In this document: positions 34,699-44,873 of the stretch, piece by piece | How the letters are laid out: every line of letters starts with the position of its first letter | Position numbering within the stretch: the first letter of the stretch is position 1 | NCBI GenBank assembly: GCA_016931995.1 | Contig: JAFGDS010000142.1 | Coordinates: 62,001 to 126,000 of the forward strand | Direction of reading: 5' to 3' | DNA length: 64,000 nt | Source of the DNA: Pirellulales bacterium | GTDB lineage: Bacteria; Planctomycetota; Planctomycetia; Pirellulales; Thermoguttaceae | Notes under the pieces: model-generated | What the model saw: the letters and a program-made list of their open reading frames with translations, nothing else | Database searches by the model: none | Told to the model about the DNA's origin: nothing | Made by a program: the position numbers and the translations under genes

Positions 34699-36393
34699 AT
34701 GGAAGCAGGCGAGATTTTGCTGCGAAAAGGGCTGCTCGATGCACGGCAGTTGGAGTTGTCGCGCAAGACCCAACACGACGGGACCCGGCTCGACCAGGCG
34801 GCCGTCAAGATGGGTTTCCTCACCGAGGAGGAGGCGCTGAAGGCCCTGGGCGAAGCCGTCCATCTGAATTTCGTCGACCTGGCCGAGGCCGAGGTCGATC
34901 TGGCGCTGCTAAAGACCTTCCCGCTGAAGTTCATTCATCGCGAGAGGCTCTTCCCGATCTGCCAGGAGAACGGAACGCTCACGGTGGCCACGAGCGATCC
35001 GTTCAATCTCTATCCGCTGGACGAGCTCAGCGCGGCCACCGGCCTGACGATTCGGCCCGTGCTGGCCAGCCGCGTCGAGATCGACAAGCTCATCAAGGCC
35101 CATCTGGGCGTGGGCAGCGAGACGGTCGACGGCCTGATGGCCCAGGCCGAGCAGAGCGCCATCGAGCTATTGGACGAGATCGAGACCGACGGCTCCGAGC
35201 TGTCCGAGATGGCCCAGGAGCCCTCGGTCGTCCGGCTGGTGAACGAGATTCTGCTCGAGGCGATCGAAACCCGCGCGAGCGACGTGCACATCGAGTCGCA
35301 GCAGCACGGGCTGGACATCCGCTACCGGATCGACGGCGTGCTGCATGCGCAGAGCGTGCCGCCGGAGCTGAGCCGGTTTCGCGCGGCGATCATTAGCCGC
35401 CTGAAAATCATGGCGCGGATGAACATCGCCGAGCGGCGCCTTCCGCAGGACGGCCGCATCCAGCTCAAGGTCTCCGGCCGCGAGGTGGACGTCCGCGTGT
35501 CGGTCATCCCGATGATCCACGGCGAGGGCATCGTCCTGCGTCTTTTGGACAAGGGCGGCATGGAGTTCAAGCTCGGCAAGCTCGGGATGGAAGACGATCT
35601 CTACCGGCAATATCGAGAGCTGATCCGGCTGCCGCACGGGATTATTCTCGTCACCGGCCCAACCGGCTCGGGCAAGTCCACCACGCTCTACAGCTCGCTC
35701 TTGGAGATCCGCAGCCCCGAGACCAAGATCATCACGACCGAGGACCCGGTGGAGTACCAGCTTGCGGGCATCAACCAGATTCAGGTCCATCCGAAGATCG
35801 GGCTGACGTTCGGCAATTCGCTCCGCAGCATTCTCCGCCACGACCCGGACATTATTCTGATCGGCGAAATCCGCGACCTGGAGACGGCGGAGCACGCGAT
35901 CCAAGCGTCGCTCACCGGCCACTTGGTGTTCAGCACGCTGCACACGAACGACGCGGCCGGGGCGTACACGCGGTTGGTGGACATGGGCGTGGAGCCGTTC
36001 CTCGTGTCGAGCACGGTCGAGGCGGTCATGGCCCAGCGGCTCGTGCGGACGCTCTGCCCCGCGTGCAAGGAGCCGTATCGCGCCGAGCCGGACCAATTGC
36101 CGAAGGACTTTCCGTTCGACGCATTGGACAACGGCGCGGCGATGGCCCGGCCGGTTGGCTGCCGGGCGTGCCGGGGAGTCGGCTACCGGGGACGGCTGGG
36201 GCTTTTCGAGCTTTTGATCACGACCGAGGAGATCCGCCAACTGGCCCACGACCGCGCGAGCACCTGGTCGATCGCCAAGGCGGCCGAGACCCAGGGGATG
36301 CGGACGCTCCGGCAGGACGGCTGGACCAAGGTGCTCAATGGCCGCACGAGCGTCGAGGAAGTCCTCCGCGTGACCAAAGGCAAGGCGAATTGA
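34699..36393 (+). CDS. gspE: Type II secretion / type IV pilus assembly ATPase
   Basis: 564 residues from the ATG at 34699. N-terminal MshEN-like domain (GEILLRKGLLDARQLELSRK), then the ATPase core. Walker A GPTGSGKSTT, Asp box TTEDPVEY, Walker B IILIGEIRD, His box FSTLHTNDA and a four-Cys zinc site (LCPACKEP ... GCRACRG). Hydrolysis drives pseudopilus assembly from the inner face of the membrane. It is first of the set gspE-F-G-H-I-J-K. The family cannot by itself separate GspE from PilB, but the pseudopilin genes downstream favour type II secretion. Confidence 0.92.
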   Translation: MEAGEILLRKGLLDARQLELSRKTQHDGTRLDQAAVKMGFLTEEEALKALGEAVHLNFVDLAEAEVDLALLKTFPLKFIHRERLFPICQENGTLTVATSDPFNLYPLDELSAATGLTIRPVLASRVEIDKLIKAHLGVGSETVDGLMAQAEQSAIELLDEIETDGSELSEMAQEPSVVRLVNEILLEAIETRASDVHIESQQHGLDIRYRIDGVLHAQSVPPELSRFRAAIISRLKIMARMNIAERRLPQDGRIQLKVSGREVDVRVSVIPMIHGEGIVLRLLDKGGMEFKLGKLGMEDDLYRQYRELIRLPHGIILVTGPTGSGKSTTLYSSLLEIRSPETKIITTEDPVEYQLAGINQIQVHPKIGLTFGNSLRSILRHDPDIILIGEIRDLETAEHAIQASLTGHLVFSTLHTNDAAGAYTRLVDMGVEPFLVSSTVEAVMAQRLVRTLCPACKEPYRAEPDQLPKDFPFDALDNGAAMARPVGCRACRGVGYRGRLGLFELLITTEEIRQLAHDRASTWSIAKAAETQGMRTLRQDGWTKVLNGRTSVEEVLRVTKGKAN

Positions 36394-36410
36394 GGCGAAA
36401 ACGGGTCGAG

Positions 36411-36607
36411 TTCACCACGGAGACACGGAGGTGAACGACTTGCCAGACCGTGCTCCGTTGAGGCTTTCGAAAGACTTGGTTCAAACGATCATGCTGAGTG
36501 AAGCGAAGCATCTAGAAACGCGCACGTTAACGGGATCCTTCGCTTCGCTCAGGCTGACGCGTTGCGGTCTCTTGAATTGCTAACATCTCCGTGTCTCCGT
36601 GGTGATT
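36411..36607. repeat. Nested inverted repeats between gspE and gspF
   Basis: TCACCACGGAGACACGGAG (36412-36430) recurs inverted at 36587-36605. Inside it an inverted TCATGCTGAGTGAAGCGAAG-type pair lies between 36488 and 36560. So one repeat family sits inside another, within the secretion operon. Confidence 0.8.
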
Positions 36608-36641
36608 CCTTCGTCCCCTGTCCGCCCTACCCGTTGCCACT

Positions 36642-37844
36642 ATGCCCGATTTCAACTACATCGCGCGCGACGAGGCGGGACAGAAGGTGAGCGGCACGCT
36701 CACGGCGGGCAGCCGCGGGGAAGCGCTTGCGCTTTTGGGCACGCGGGAGCTGTTTCCGGTTGAGGTCCGCGATGCTTCGCCCGTGGCCGATGGGGAGAAG
36801 CTCCGCCGGGTGCCGGCCCAGTTGCTGGCCACGACCTACGGCCAGATGGCCGACCTGCTGCGCAGCGGCGTGCCCATCCTGCGGACGATCGACGTGCTGC
36901 GGCAGCAGACCTCGCACGGGGCCCTCTCGGCGGTGCTCGAGCGGATCCACCACCACGTCGAGCAAGGCGCCACGCTGGCCGAGGCGATGGCCCGATTCCC
37001 CCGCGTGTTCGACGAGATGAGCGTCAGCATGATTCGGGCGGGCAACGAGGGCGGGTTCCTGGAGGAGGCGCTGGCCCGGGTGGCCCAGTTCACCGAGGCC
37101 CAGGAAGATTTCCGCAAGCGCACGATCGGCGCCGTGGCCTATCCCGTGCTTCTGTCCGTGTTGGGGACGATCGTCGTGGTCGTGCTGATGGTATTCTTCG
37201 TCCCGCGTTTCGGCAATCTATTCGAGAGCCTCCGCCAGCGGGGCGAACTGCCGATATTGACCGGCTGGCTCTTGGCCGTTAGCGCGCTCATGCGGCGGTG
37301 GTTCGTCGTCGCGCTGGCGGTGCTGGTGGGCGCGGCGTGGTTCTTCAAACGATGGCTGGCCAGCGAGCCCGGGCGGTACTGGCGCGACCGGACCAAGCTG
37401 CGGCTTCCCCTGGTCGGCGGGATCTTCCAAAGCCTCGCCGTGGCGCGGTTTTGCCGCGTGCTGGGAACGCTGTTGAAGAACGGCGTGCCGATCCTTCGCG
37501 GGCTGGAGATCTCCAGCGACGCCACGGCCAATCGGGTCCTGTCCGAGGCGATTCAGAAGGCGACGGAGAACATTTCGGCGGGCCAGTCGCTGGCCGGCCC
37601 GCTGGCCGCCAGCGGCCACTTCCCGCCGATGGTCGTCGAGATGATCTCGGTGGCCGAGGAGGCGAACAACCTCGAGGTCGTGCTGTTGGACGTGGCCGAC
37701 TCGCTGGAGACGCGGACGTGGCGGCGCCTGGACCTGGCCGTGCGGCTTCTGGAGCCGATCCTGCTGACGATGATAGCCGGGGTGGTGCTGCTTCTGGCCA
37801 TTGCCCTGTTGCTACCCGTGCTGAAGATGAGTCAAATGGTGTAA
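36642..37844 (+). CDS. gspF: Type II secretion inner-membrane platform protein
   Basis: 400 residues, normal for GspF. Two repeated T2SF domains, each with a GxPxLRxL-like element (LLRSGVPILRTIDVLRQQ and LLKNGVPILRGLEISSD). Hydrophobic segments lie near 170-190, 210-230 and at the end (PILLTMIAGVVLLLAIALLL). It forms the cytoplasmic-membrane platform on which GspE works. It starts about 250 bp after gspE because of inserted repeats, but likely remains in the same operon. Confidence 0.92.
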   Translation: MPDFNYIARDEAGQKVSGTLTAGSRGEALALLGTRELFPVEVRDASPVADGEKLRRVPAQLLATTYGQMADLLRSGVPILRTIDVLRQQTSHGALSAVLERIHHHVEQGATLAEAMARFPRVFDEMSVSMIRAGNEGGFLEEALARVAQFTEAQEDFRKRTIGAVAYPVLLSVLGTIVVVVLMVFFVPRFGNLFESLRQRGELPILTGWLLAVSALMRRWFVVALAVLVGAAWFFKRWLASEPGRYWRDRTKLRLPLVGGIFQSLAVARFCRVLGTLLKNGVPILRGLEISSDATANRVLSEAIQKATENISAGQSLAGPLAASGHFPPMVVEMISVAEEANNLEVVLLDVADSLETRTWRRLDLAVRLLEPILLTMIAGVVLLLAIALLLPVLKMSQMV

Positions 37845-37887
37845 ATGTGGGAGGCGACCGTCGGGCGCCCACGAACCGGTCGGAATT

Positions 37888-37957
37888 GTAGGAGGCGACT
37901 CCTGTCGCCGATTGGGCGCTCACGAACGATGGATCGGCGACAGGAGTCGCCTCCTAC
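37888..37957. repeat. 25-bp perfect hairpin between gspF and gspG
   Basis: Arms at 37888-37912 and 37933-37957 (GTAGGAGGCGACTCCTGTCG...) are exact complements around 20 bases. A diverged half copy precedes at 37849-37880, and a related sequence is at 20785-20810. It lies inside a presumed operon and could weaken or punctuate transcription. Confidence 0.9.
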
Positions 37958-38021
37958 AGAATGTTCCGCAGCAATGCGTTCCCTTCGCGAGAAAGACAAT
38001 AACAATAGGAGACTTCGTTCC

Positions 38022-38468
38022 ATGACTACCCGTCCACACAATCCCCCTCGGCGGCGCCGCGGCTTCACGCTGATCGAAGTCCTCTTGGTGCTGGCCATTT
38101 TGGTGATCATCGCGTCGTTCGCGGTGATCGCCCTGGGGCCGATGCAGCGCAGCGCGTACACGCGCGCGGCCTTGGCCCAGGTGAAGGCGTTCAAGAGTCC
38201 GTTGCAGGCGTACCGGCTCGACATGAAGGATTTCCCGTCGACGGCGCAGGGCCTCGAGGCGCTGCGCAACGTGCCCAACGACGCCCCCAACCCGGACAAA
38301 TGGGCCGGGCCGTATCTGGACAGCCCCGTGCCGCTCGATCCCTGGGATCAGCCCTATCAGTACGAGTATCCGGGCAAGCACGGCCAGGATTTGCCGGACA
38401 TCTGGTCGTTTGGCGCCGACGGGATCGACGGCACGGCCGACGACGTGGGCAATTGGGCCGAAGGATAG
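38022..38468 (+). CDS. gspG: Major pseudopilin
   Basis: 148 residues from the ATG at 38022 (AGGAG nine bases before). The basic leader MTTRPHNPPRRRRG precedes FTLIEVLLVLAILVIIASFA; prepilin peptidase would cut after the Gly, and the +5 Glu is present. The C-terminal part has the GspG pattern of small-residue loops: DFPSTAQGLEALRNVP, WAGPYLDSPVPLDPWDQPYQ and FGADGIDGTADDVGNW (calcium site). It forms the shaft of the pseudopilus. Confidence 0.93.
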   Translation: MTTRPHNPPRRRRGFTLIEVLLVLAILVIIASFAVIALGPMQRSAYTRAALAQVKAFKSPLQAYRLDMKDFPSTAQGLEALRNVPNDAPNPDKWAGPYLDSPVPLDPWDQPYQYEYPGKHGQDLPDIWSFGADGIDGTADDVGNWAEG

Positions 38469-38472
38469 TCCC

Positions 38473-39075
38473 GTGCCTCGCCGCCGCGCCTTGACGTTGC
38501 TCGAGGTCCTCCTCGTGCTGTGCCTTATGGTGATTCTCGGGGCCATCGCCTGGCCCGTGCTCGATCGCCCTTGGGCCGAGCAACGTCTGCGCAAGTCCGC
38601 CGACGTCGTGCGCCTGGCGTGGGCCCGGGCGAGAGTGGACGCCATGACGACCGGCAAGACCTACGTCTTCCGCTACGAGCCGCAAACGAGCCAGTTCGTC
38701 GTCGAGGCGTGGCAAGGCGCCGAGGCCGACGCCGAGTCGCGGCCCGGCGAGTGGTTCGGCCAGGCCTCAACGGACGCGGCCGAGCCCGGCCTTTTCTCCG
38801 CCGTGACGCAGAACCTTCCGGAAGGCGTTCAATTCGCGATCGGCCAGAGCCAGCTCGACCAGCGGGCGGCGTTCGTGCTCTCGACGTTCACGGATGAAGC
38901 GGCCCAGCAGGGCGTTTGGTCGGACCCCGTGCTCTTCTATCCGGACGGCACCGCCACGAGCGCCGACGTGCGCCTGGTGAACGAGCACGGCCGCCGGATC
39001 GACCTGTCCCTGCGCGGGCTGACCGGCGTGGTGACCGTTGGCGAGACCGGCTCGCTGGAGGAGGTCGTCCCATGA
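38473..39075 (+). CDS. gspH: Minor pseudopilin, GspH-like
   Basis: 200 residues from the GTG at 38473, five bases after gspG. A short leader (MPRRRA) is followed by LTLLEVLLVLCLMVILGAIA with the +5 Glu. The rest fits the GspH/FimT beta fold: RLRKSADVVRLAWARARVDA then MTTGKTYVFRYEP. Its leader is normal, in contrast to the next three genes. Its stop overlaps the gspI start by ATGA. Confidence 0.8.
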   Translation: MPRRRALTLLEVLLVLCLMVILGAIAWPVLDRPWAEQRLRKSADVVRLAWARARVDAMTTGKTYVFRYEPQTSQFVVEAWQGAEADAESRPGEWFGQASTDAAEPGLFSAVTQNLPEGVQFAIGQSQLDQRAAFVLSTFTDEAAQQGVWSDPVLFYPDGTATSADVRLVNEHGRRIDLSLRGLTGVVTVGETGSLEEVVP

Positions 39076-39578
39076 GCTGGTTCTCGCCGAAACACTCCCC
39101 TCTCCCGCTTGCGGGAGAGGGTAACGGAACGCGGCACGGCTTCTCTTTGCTCGAGGTCATCCTCGCCCTGGCCATCTTGACCGGGGCGATCGCCGTGTTG
39201 GGCGAGTTGGCGCGCGTGGCGCTGGATAGCGCGCGGCGGGCACGCGATACGACCTACGCGCAGCTCCTGTGCCGGAGCAAGATGGCCGAGATCACCTCCG
39301 GGGCGTACCATCCCGAGGCGGTCAGCCGCGTGCCGCTGGGCACCTCGACCGATCCAGGCTGGTCCGACTGGCTCTACTCGATCGAGTTGGCCCCCACGGA
39401 CCAGGACGGCTTGATCGTCGTCCGCGTCACCGTGGAAGAGAACCTCCCGCCCGAGAAGCGGCCCGTCCGCTACAGCCTCACGCAATGGATGATCGACCCG
39501 GACTACGAATTCACGCAAGCGGAGGGGGAAACGGAGGAGACAACGCAGAAGAAGACCTCGCGGGAGGAGGAGTCGTGA
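39072..39578 (+). CDS. gspI: Minor pseudopilin with a repeat-derived leader
   Basis: 168 residues. FSLLEVILALAILTGAIAVL is the pseudopilin helix, cut after Gly23. The 23-residue leader contains SPLPLAGEG, which is the translation of a dispersed hairpin (perfect arms 39098-39108 and 39111-39121). The body has SARRARDTTYAQLLCRSKMA as in GspI. The C-terminal region is acidic (GETEETTQKKTSREEES). Starts and stops overlap on both sides, so the frame is surely real. Confidence 0.85.
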   Translation: MSWFSPKHSPLPLAGEGNGTRHGFSLLEVILALAILTGAIAVLGELARVALDSARRARDTTYAQLLCRSKMAEITSGAYHPEAVSRVPLGTSTDPGWSDWLYSIELAPTDQDGLIVVRVTVEENLPPEKRPVRYSLTQWMIDPDYEFTQAEGETEETTQKKTSREEES

Positions 39579-40750
39579 AGACCACCGGACCGTCTGCTGG
39601 CTCGACCCGGGTGCCACTGGCTCCGCCAGTGCCTTGGCGTGACGCGTGTGTGCCACTGGCTTTGCCAGTGCCTTGGCGTGACGTGTGTGTGCCACTGGCT
39701 TTGCCAGTGCCTTGGCGTGACGTGTCTTCCGCACTGGCGGAGCCAGTGGCGCCCGATGCACTGTCAAAGCCAGTAGTACCCGATGCACTGGCGGAGCCAG
39801 TGGCACTCGCGCGCCACCGGTCCCCGCGGCGTGGTTTCACGTTGTTGGAGCTGATGCTGGCCATGGGCCTGGCGGCGGTCGTGTTGACGATCCTGTCGGC
39901 GGCGATCGACTTCCATCTGCGGGTGCTGGGCTCGGGCCGCAGGGACGTCGAGCAGGCCCAGTTGGCCCGGGCGATCCTCCAGAACGTCGCCTCCGACCTG
40001 CGAAGCTCCGTCCCCTACGCCCCGCCCGACGTGGCCAGCATGATGCCCAGCGTGAGTCTTCCGTCGGGCACGTCGCTGGAGGGCGTGGCGGTGGCCGGCG
40101 GCGACGCGACGGGCGGCACGTCCGGCGGCGCCGGCTCGTCCATCGCCCAGCGGAGCGACGACGATACGTCGCTCGTGTCGGACGTGACGGTGGGTCTGTA
40201 CGGCACGTCGAACTGGCTTCAGGTGGACACCAGCCGCCTGCCGCGGCTGGACCAGTTCGTCGAATCCACCACGCAGGTCGCCGACTCGACCCTGGCCGAC
40301 CGCACCAGCGAGGTGAAGACGGTCGCCTACTTCGTCGCCCCGCCGCGCGGCGACGGCACGCCTGGCGGATTGGTCCGGCGCGAGCTGGACCGGGCCGTGA
40401 CGAGCTGGGCCACGCAGCAGGGGCTCGTCGCCGACGTGGAGGAGCAGATCCAGCCGCTTGCCCCGGAGGTGGCCGCGATCGAGTTCGCGTATTTCGACGG
40501 CACGGAGCTGGTCGATTACTGGGACATGGACGAGCGCAACGCCCTGCCCATGGCCGTCCAGGTGGTCCTGTATTTGAGATCGGAAGACCCGAACCAGATC
40601 GATCCCTTGGCCTATCGCCTTTGGGTCCACCTGCCCACGGCCGAGCCCAGCACGCTGGACGACGCGGAGGACGAGAGCGAGGAGGAGCAAACCGGCGGGC
40701 AGACGGGCGGGAGCCAGAGTTCCAGCGGCACGCAAAACACGGGTGGTTAA
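39575..40750 (+). CDS. gspJ: Minor pseudopilin with a repeat-array leader
   Basis: 391 residues from the GTG at 39575 (GTGA overlap with gspI). The class III signal GFTLLELMLAMGLAAVVLTI appears only after about 86 residues. That leader is made from six copies of the CCACTGGCTTTGCCAGTG palindrome (39611-39806), read as VPLALPVPWRDV and LAEPVAPDA units. The rest looks like GspJ, with RRDVEQAQLARAILQNVASD and VAAIEFAYFDGTELVDYWD, and ends in a Gly/Ser/Gln-rich tail. An internal start nearer the signal cannot be excluded, but no good ribosome site is visible. Confidence 0.8.
   Translation: MKTTGPSAGSTRVPLAPPVPWRDACVPLALPVPWRDVCVPLALPVPWRDVSSALAEPVAPDALSKPVVPDALAEPVALARHRSPRRGFTLLELMLAMGLAAVVLTILSAAIDFHLRVLGSGRRDVEQAQLARAILQNVASDLRSSVPYAPPDVASMMPSVSLPSGTSLEGVAVAGGDATGGTSGGAGSSIAQRSDDDTSLVSDVTVGLYGTSNWLQVDTSRLPRLDQFVESTTQVADSTLADRTSEVKTVAYFVAPPRGDGTPGGLVRRELDRAVTSWATQQGLVADVEEQIQPLAPEVAAIEFAYFDGTELVDYWDMDERNALPMAVQVVLYLRSEDPNQIDPLAYRLWVHLPTAEPSTLDDAEDESEEEQTGGQTGGSQSSSGTQNTGG
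39611..39806. repeat. Array of six GCCACTGGCnnnGCCAGTGGC palindromes in gspJ
   Basis: Copies begin at about 39611, 39650, 39690, 39732, 39758 and 39786. The first three are in one orientation and the last three in the other; the second and third are identical and separated by the same CCTTGGCGTGACG spacer. All keep the gspJ frame open. Confidence 0.9.
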
Positions 40751-40803
40751 CCGTCCGGCGGCAATCAACAACCCGGCGGACAACAGCAGCCGGGCGGTCG
40801 ATC

Positions 40804-42513
<1,710 letters not shown>

Positions 42514-42567
42514 GCTTCGCGGCGCGGTGGGCGAATGTCTGATTGACGAAATCCGAATGACGAATAC

Positions 42568-42648
42568 GTAGGGTGGGCCGAGCGCAGCGAGCCCCACCAT
42601 CGTTGGCGCATTTGTTTGGTGGGGCTCGCTGCGATCGTCCCACCCTAC
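42568..42648. terminator. Long hairpin between gspK and the GH36-like gene
   Basis: Inverted arms of 32 bp (42568-42599 and 42617-42648, start GTAGGGTGGGCCGAGCGCAG) with few mismatches enclose 17 bp between two convergent stops. It is a likely two-way terminator made from a dispersed repeat. Confidence 0.65.
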
Positions 42649-42651
42649 CAG

Positions 42652-44796
42652 CTATCGCCGCTGCAAATAAACGATCTGCGACGACTCTTCGCTCGGCAAA
42701 TCGACGGTCAGGCCGTCCTCGACGAGCGCGCGCCCCGTCGCGACGCGAGTCGGAACGCCGTGGTCCTCGAAACGCAGTGCGTACACGGCGTCCGGCTCCA
42801 GACCCTGCAGCCGGAACGTCTCGCGCGCGGAGGGTGATTTCGCGCGGAACGCCAGCACGACGCCCGCGCCCCGCCGCGGATCGTGATACTGGAAGGCGTC
42901 CCACCCGCGGTCGCGCGGGCGAGGGGAAACGTGGTGGAGATTCCCCTGGCGAATCAGCGGGCGCAGGTGCGTCTTATAGATTTCCAGTTGCCGCCGCGCC
43001 ACCCGGCGTTCCTCGGGATTCCACGCCGTCGTGTCGATCATGATCGAGCACCAGCCGAGCATGCCGCTGCGCAGCATGTAGGCGAAGTTGTCGAGCGTGG
43101 CGCGGGGGTATTCGGCCACGTAGGCCTCGATCGCGCGCGGCGGCAGCGGAAAGCTGGCGTCGAAAAACGCTTTCCGATTGGACATGGGATCGTAGCTGTC
43201 GGTCGCGCTCACGAAATGACAACGCCGCATGATGCCGAAATCCACGGTGCAACCGCCGTTGACGCAGTTCTCGAAAAGCAGATCGGGAAACTCCCGCCGC
43301 AGCGCGTCGTGGATTTCGTAATAACCCTCGGCGGCGCCGCGGCCGACGTCCACCGGCGAGGACGTATGGTCGTGATCGCGGCGGGCGCATTGCGTGACGA
43401 TAATCGGCTGGTCGTGCTCGAGCAGGTCCAGATTGTACTCGCGCACGAGGCGCCGCAATCGTTCCAGACACCATCGCCGCGCCGCGGGCGAGCCCAGGCA
43501 AACCGTATCGCCGCGCCACGGCTGGGCCGTCCAACCGGCCGGCGCGTCGGCGGGAAACCAATCGCGCATGCCGGGCGCGAACACGCTCAGCACGTCGGGA
43601 CCATCCACCACGTGCCCGCCCTGCGTCCAGGCGACCCAGAGGCCGAACTTCAAGCCCTTTTCGTGCGCGTGGTCGGACACCGGCCGCATTCCGCGCGGGA
43701 ACTTCCTCGGGTCGGCCCGCCAATCGCCCACGTCGCGATACCAGCCCGCGTCGACGTGGAACATCTCGAAACCCAAGGCCGCGGCGGCGTCGATCATCCG
43801 CCGGCAGCGGGCTTCGTCGACGTCGAGCTGGCCGCCCCAGCTATTGTTGGTCAACAGGGGCAGGCGCTCGTCGTCCGACGGCGGCAACATCCACCGCTGG
43901 CCCCAGCGGTGGAACCGATTGCAGCCGTCGTCGATGCCGCCCCGATAGCAGCCCAATAGCACCGGTGGAAACGCCACGCGACCGCCGCCGCGAACAACAG
44001 TCACCAGCGGCGCCACGTTTTCGTCGAAGCCCAGTGAGACGTCCAACGCCCCGGCGTCGGTCGCGTCGACCTGCTGGGCCACGTGCGCGCTCGAGGCGAT
44101 CCCGGTATACCAGCCGTGGCCGCCAGCGGCGTCGTGCACGCATTGCCAGGGGATGGCCTCGCCGCTGTCGCGTTTGTTCGCGCGGGGCGAGGATATTCCG
44201 CGATGGCGGAAGCCCTTGCCGATCGGCGTCGCGTGAACGCCGACCTTGGGCGGCGTTCCCGCGCCCTTCTCCACCCAGCGATGCTCCAGCGCGGCGCCCG
44301 GCGCCGGCTGCATCCGCCACGCCAGGCTGGGCATGGCCCCCAGCGCGACGTCGTCCGACGAGCGGTTTACCACCGCGAGCGTCTGCTCGATGGGCCCCGG
44401 CCCGGGCCGCGCCGTCCAGGCAACGCGCATCTCCAATCGAGGCGAGTCGGCCGAGAACCGCGCCGTCACCGTCTCGCCGGCGTCGTCGCGGCTCGACCGA
44501 ACGTCCGTCAGCCGCCACGCGATCGGCTGCCTCTGGCCATCGACGACCCTCGGCAACGCCGGCTCGAAGTACGCGACGTCGCCTATCCAGTTCCACGACG
44601 AATCGACCGGACCGAATTGGACGACCCCAACCCGATCGCCCCAGTGACGCACCACCAGGATCGTGTCCTCGGTCCGCAAGGTGAAGTCCTCGTCGGCGCG
44701 CGCCGACGCCGCTAGAACCAGGATCAGCACGACCAAGACAATTCGCACGGGATTGTCAATCAAACCGCGAATTCTCACGTTGCGCACTGCCGTCAT
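42652..44796 (-). CDS. Exported GH36/clan-D type glycoside hydrolase
   Basis: 714 residues from the ATG at 44796, chosen because it gives a signal peptide (NPVRIVLVVLILVLAASARA). A beta-sandwich N-domain is followed by a TIM barrel with FEMFHVDAGWYRDVGDWRAD, FGLWVAWTQGG, DLLEHDQPIIVTQC (candidate nucleophile region) and DLLFENCVNGGCTVDFGIMR. This order resembles alpha-galactosidases of family GH36/GH27, which release galactose or related sugars. The usual K-x-D nucleophile motif reads LLEHDQP here, so activity should be called with care. It lies 77 bp after the URO-D-like gene, in one operon with a transporter. Confidence 0.78.
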   Translation of the reverse strand: MTAVRNVRIRGLIDNPVRIVLVVLILVLAASARADEDFTLRTEDTILVVRHWGDRVGVVQFGPVDSSWNWIGDVAYFEPALPRVVDGQRQPIAWRLTDVRSSRDDAGETVTARFSADSPRLEMRVAWTARPGPGPIEQTLAVVNRSSDDVALGAMPSLAWRMQPAPGAALEHRWVEKGAGTPPKVGVHATPIGKGFRHRGISSPRANKRDSGEAIPWQCVHDAAGGHGWYTGIASSAHVAQQVDATDAGALDVSLGFDENVAPLVTVVRGGGRVAFPPVLLGCYRGGIDDGCNRFHRWGQRWMLPPSDDERLPLLTNNSWGGQLDVDEARCRRMIDAAAALGFEMFHVDAGWYRDVGDWRADPRKFPRGMRPVSDHAHEKGLKFGLWVAWTQGGHVVDGPDVLSVFAPGMRDWFPADAPAGWTAQPWRGDTVCLGSPAARRWCLERLRRLVREYNLDLLEHDQPIIVTQCARRDHDHTSSPVDVGRGAAEGYYEIHDALRREFPDLLFENCVNGGCTVDFGIMRRCHFVSATDSYDPMSNRKAFFDASFPLPPRAIEAYVAEYPRATLDNFAYMLRSGMLGWCSIMIDTTAWNPEERRVARRQLEIYKTHLRPLIRQGNLHHVSPRPRDRGWDAFQYHDPRRGAGVVLAFRAKSPSARETFRLQGLEPDAVYALRFEDHGVPTRVATGRALVEDGLTVDLPSEESSQIVYLQRR

Positions 44797-44873
44797 ACGC
44801 CCCCACGAGTCCTTGGTCATTCGTGCTTCGGTCATTCCTTGGTCATTGCGATTTGGTCCTTGGCCATTCCGCC

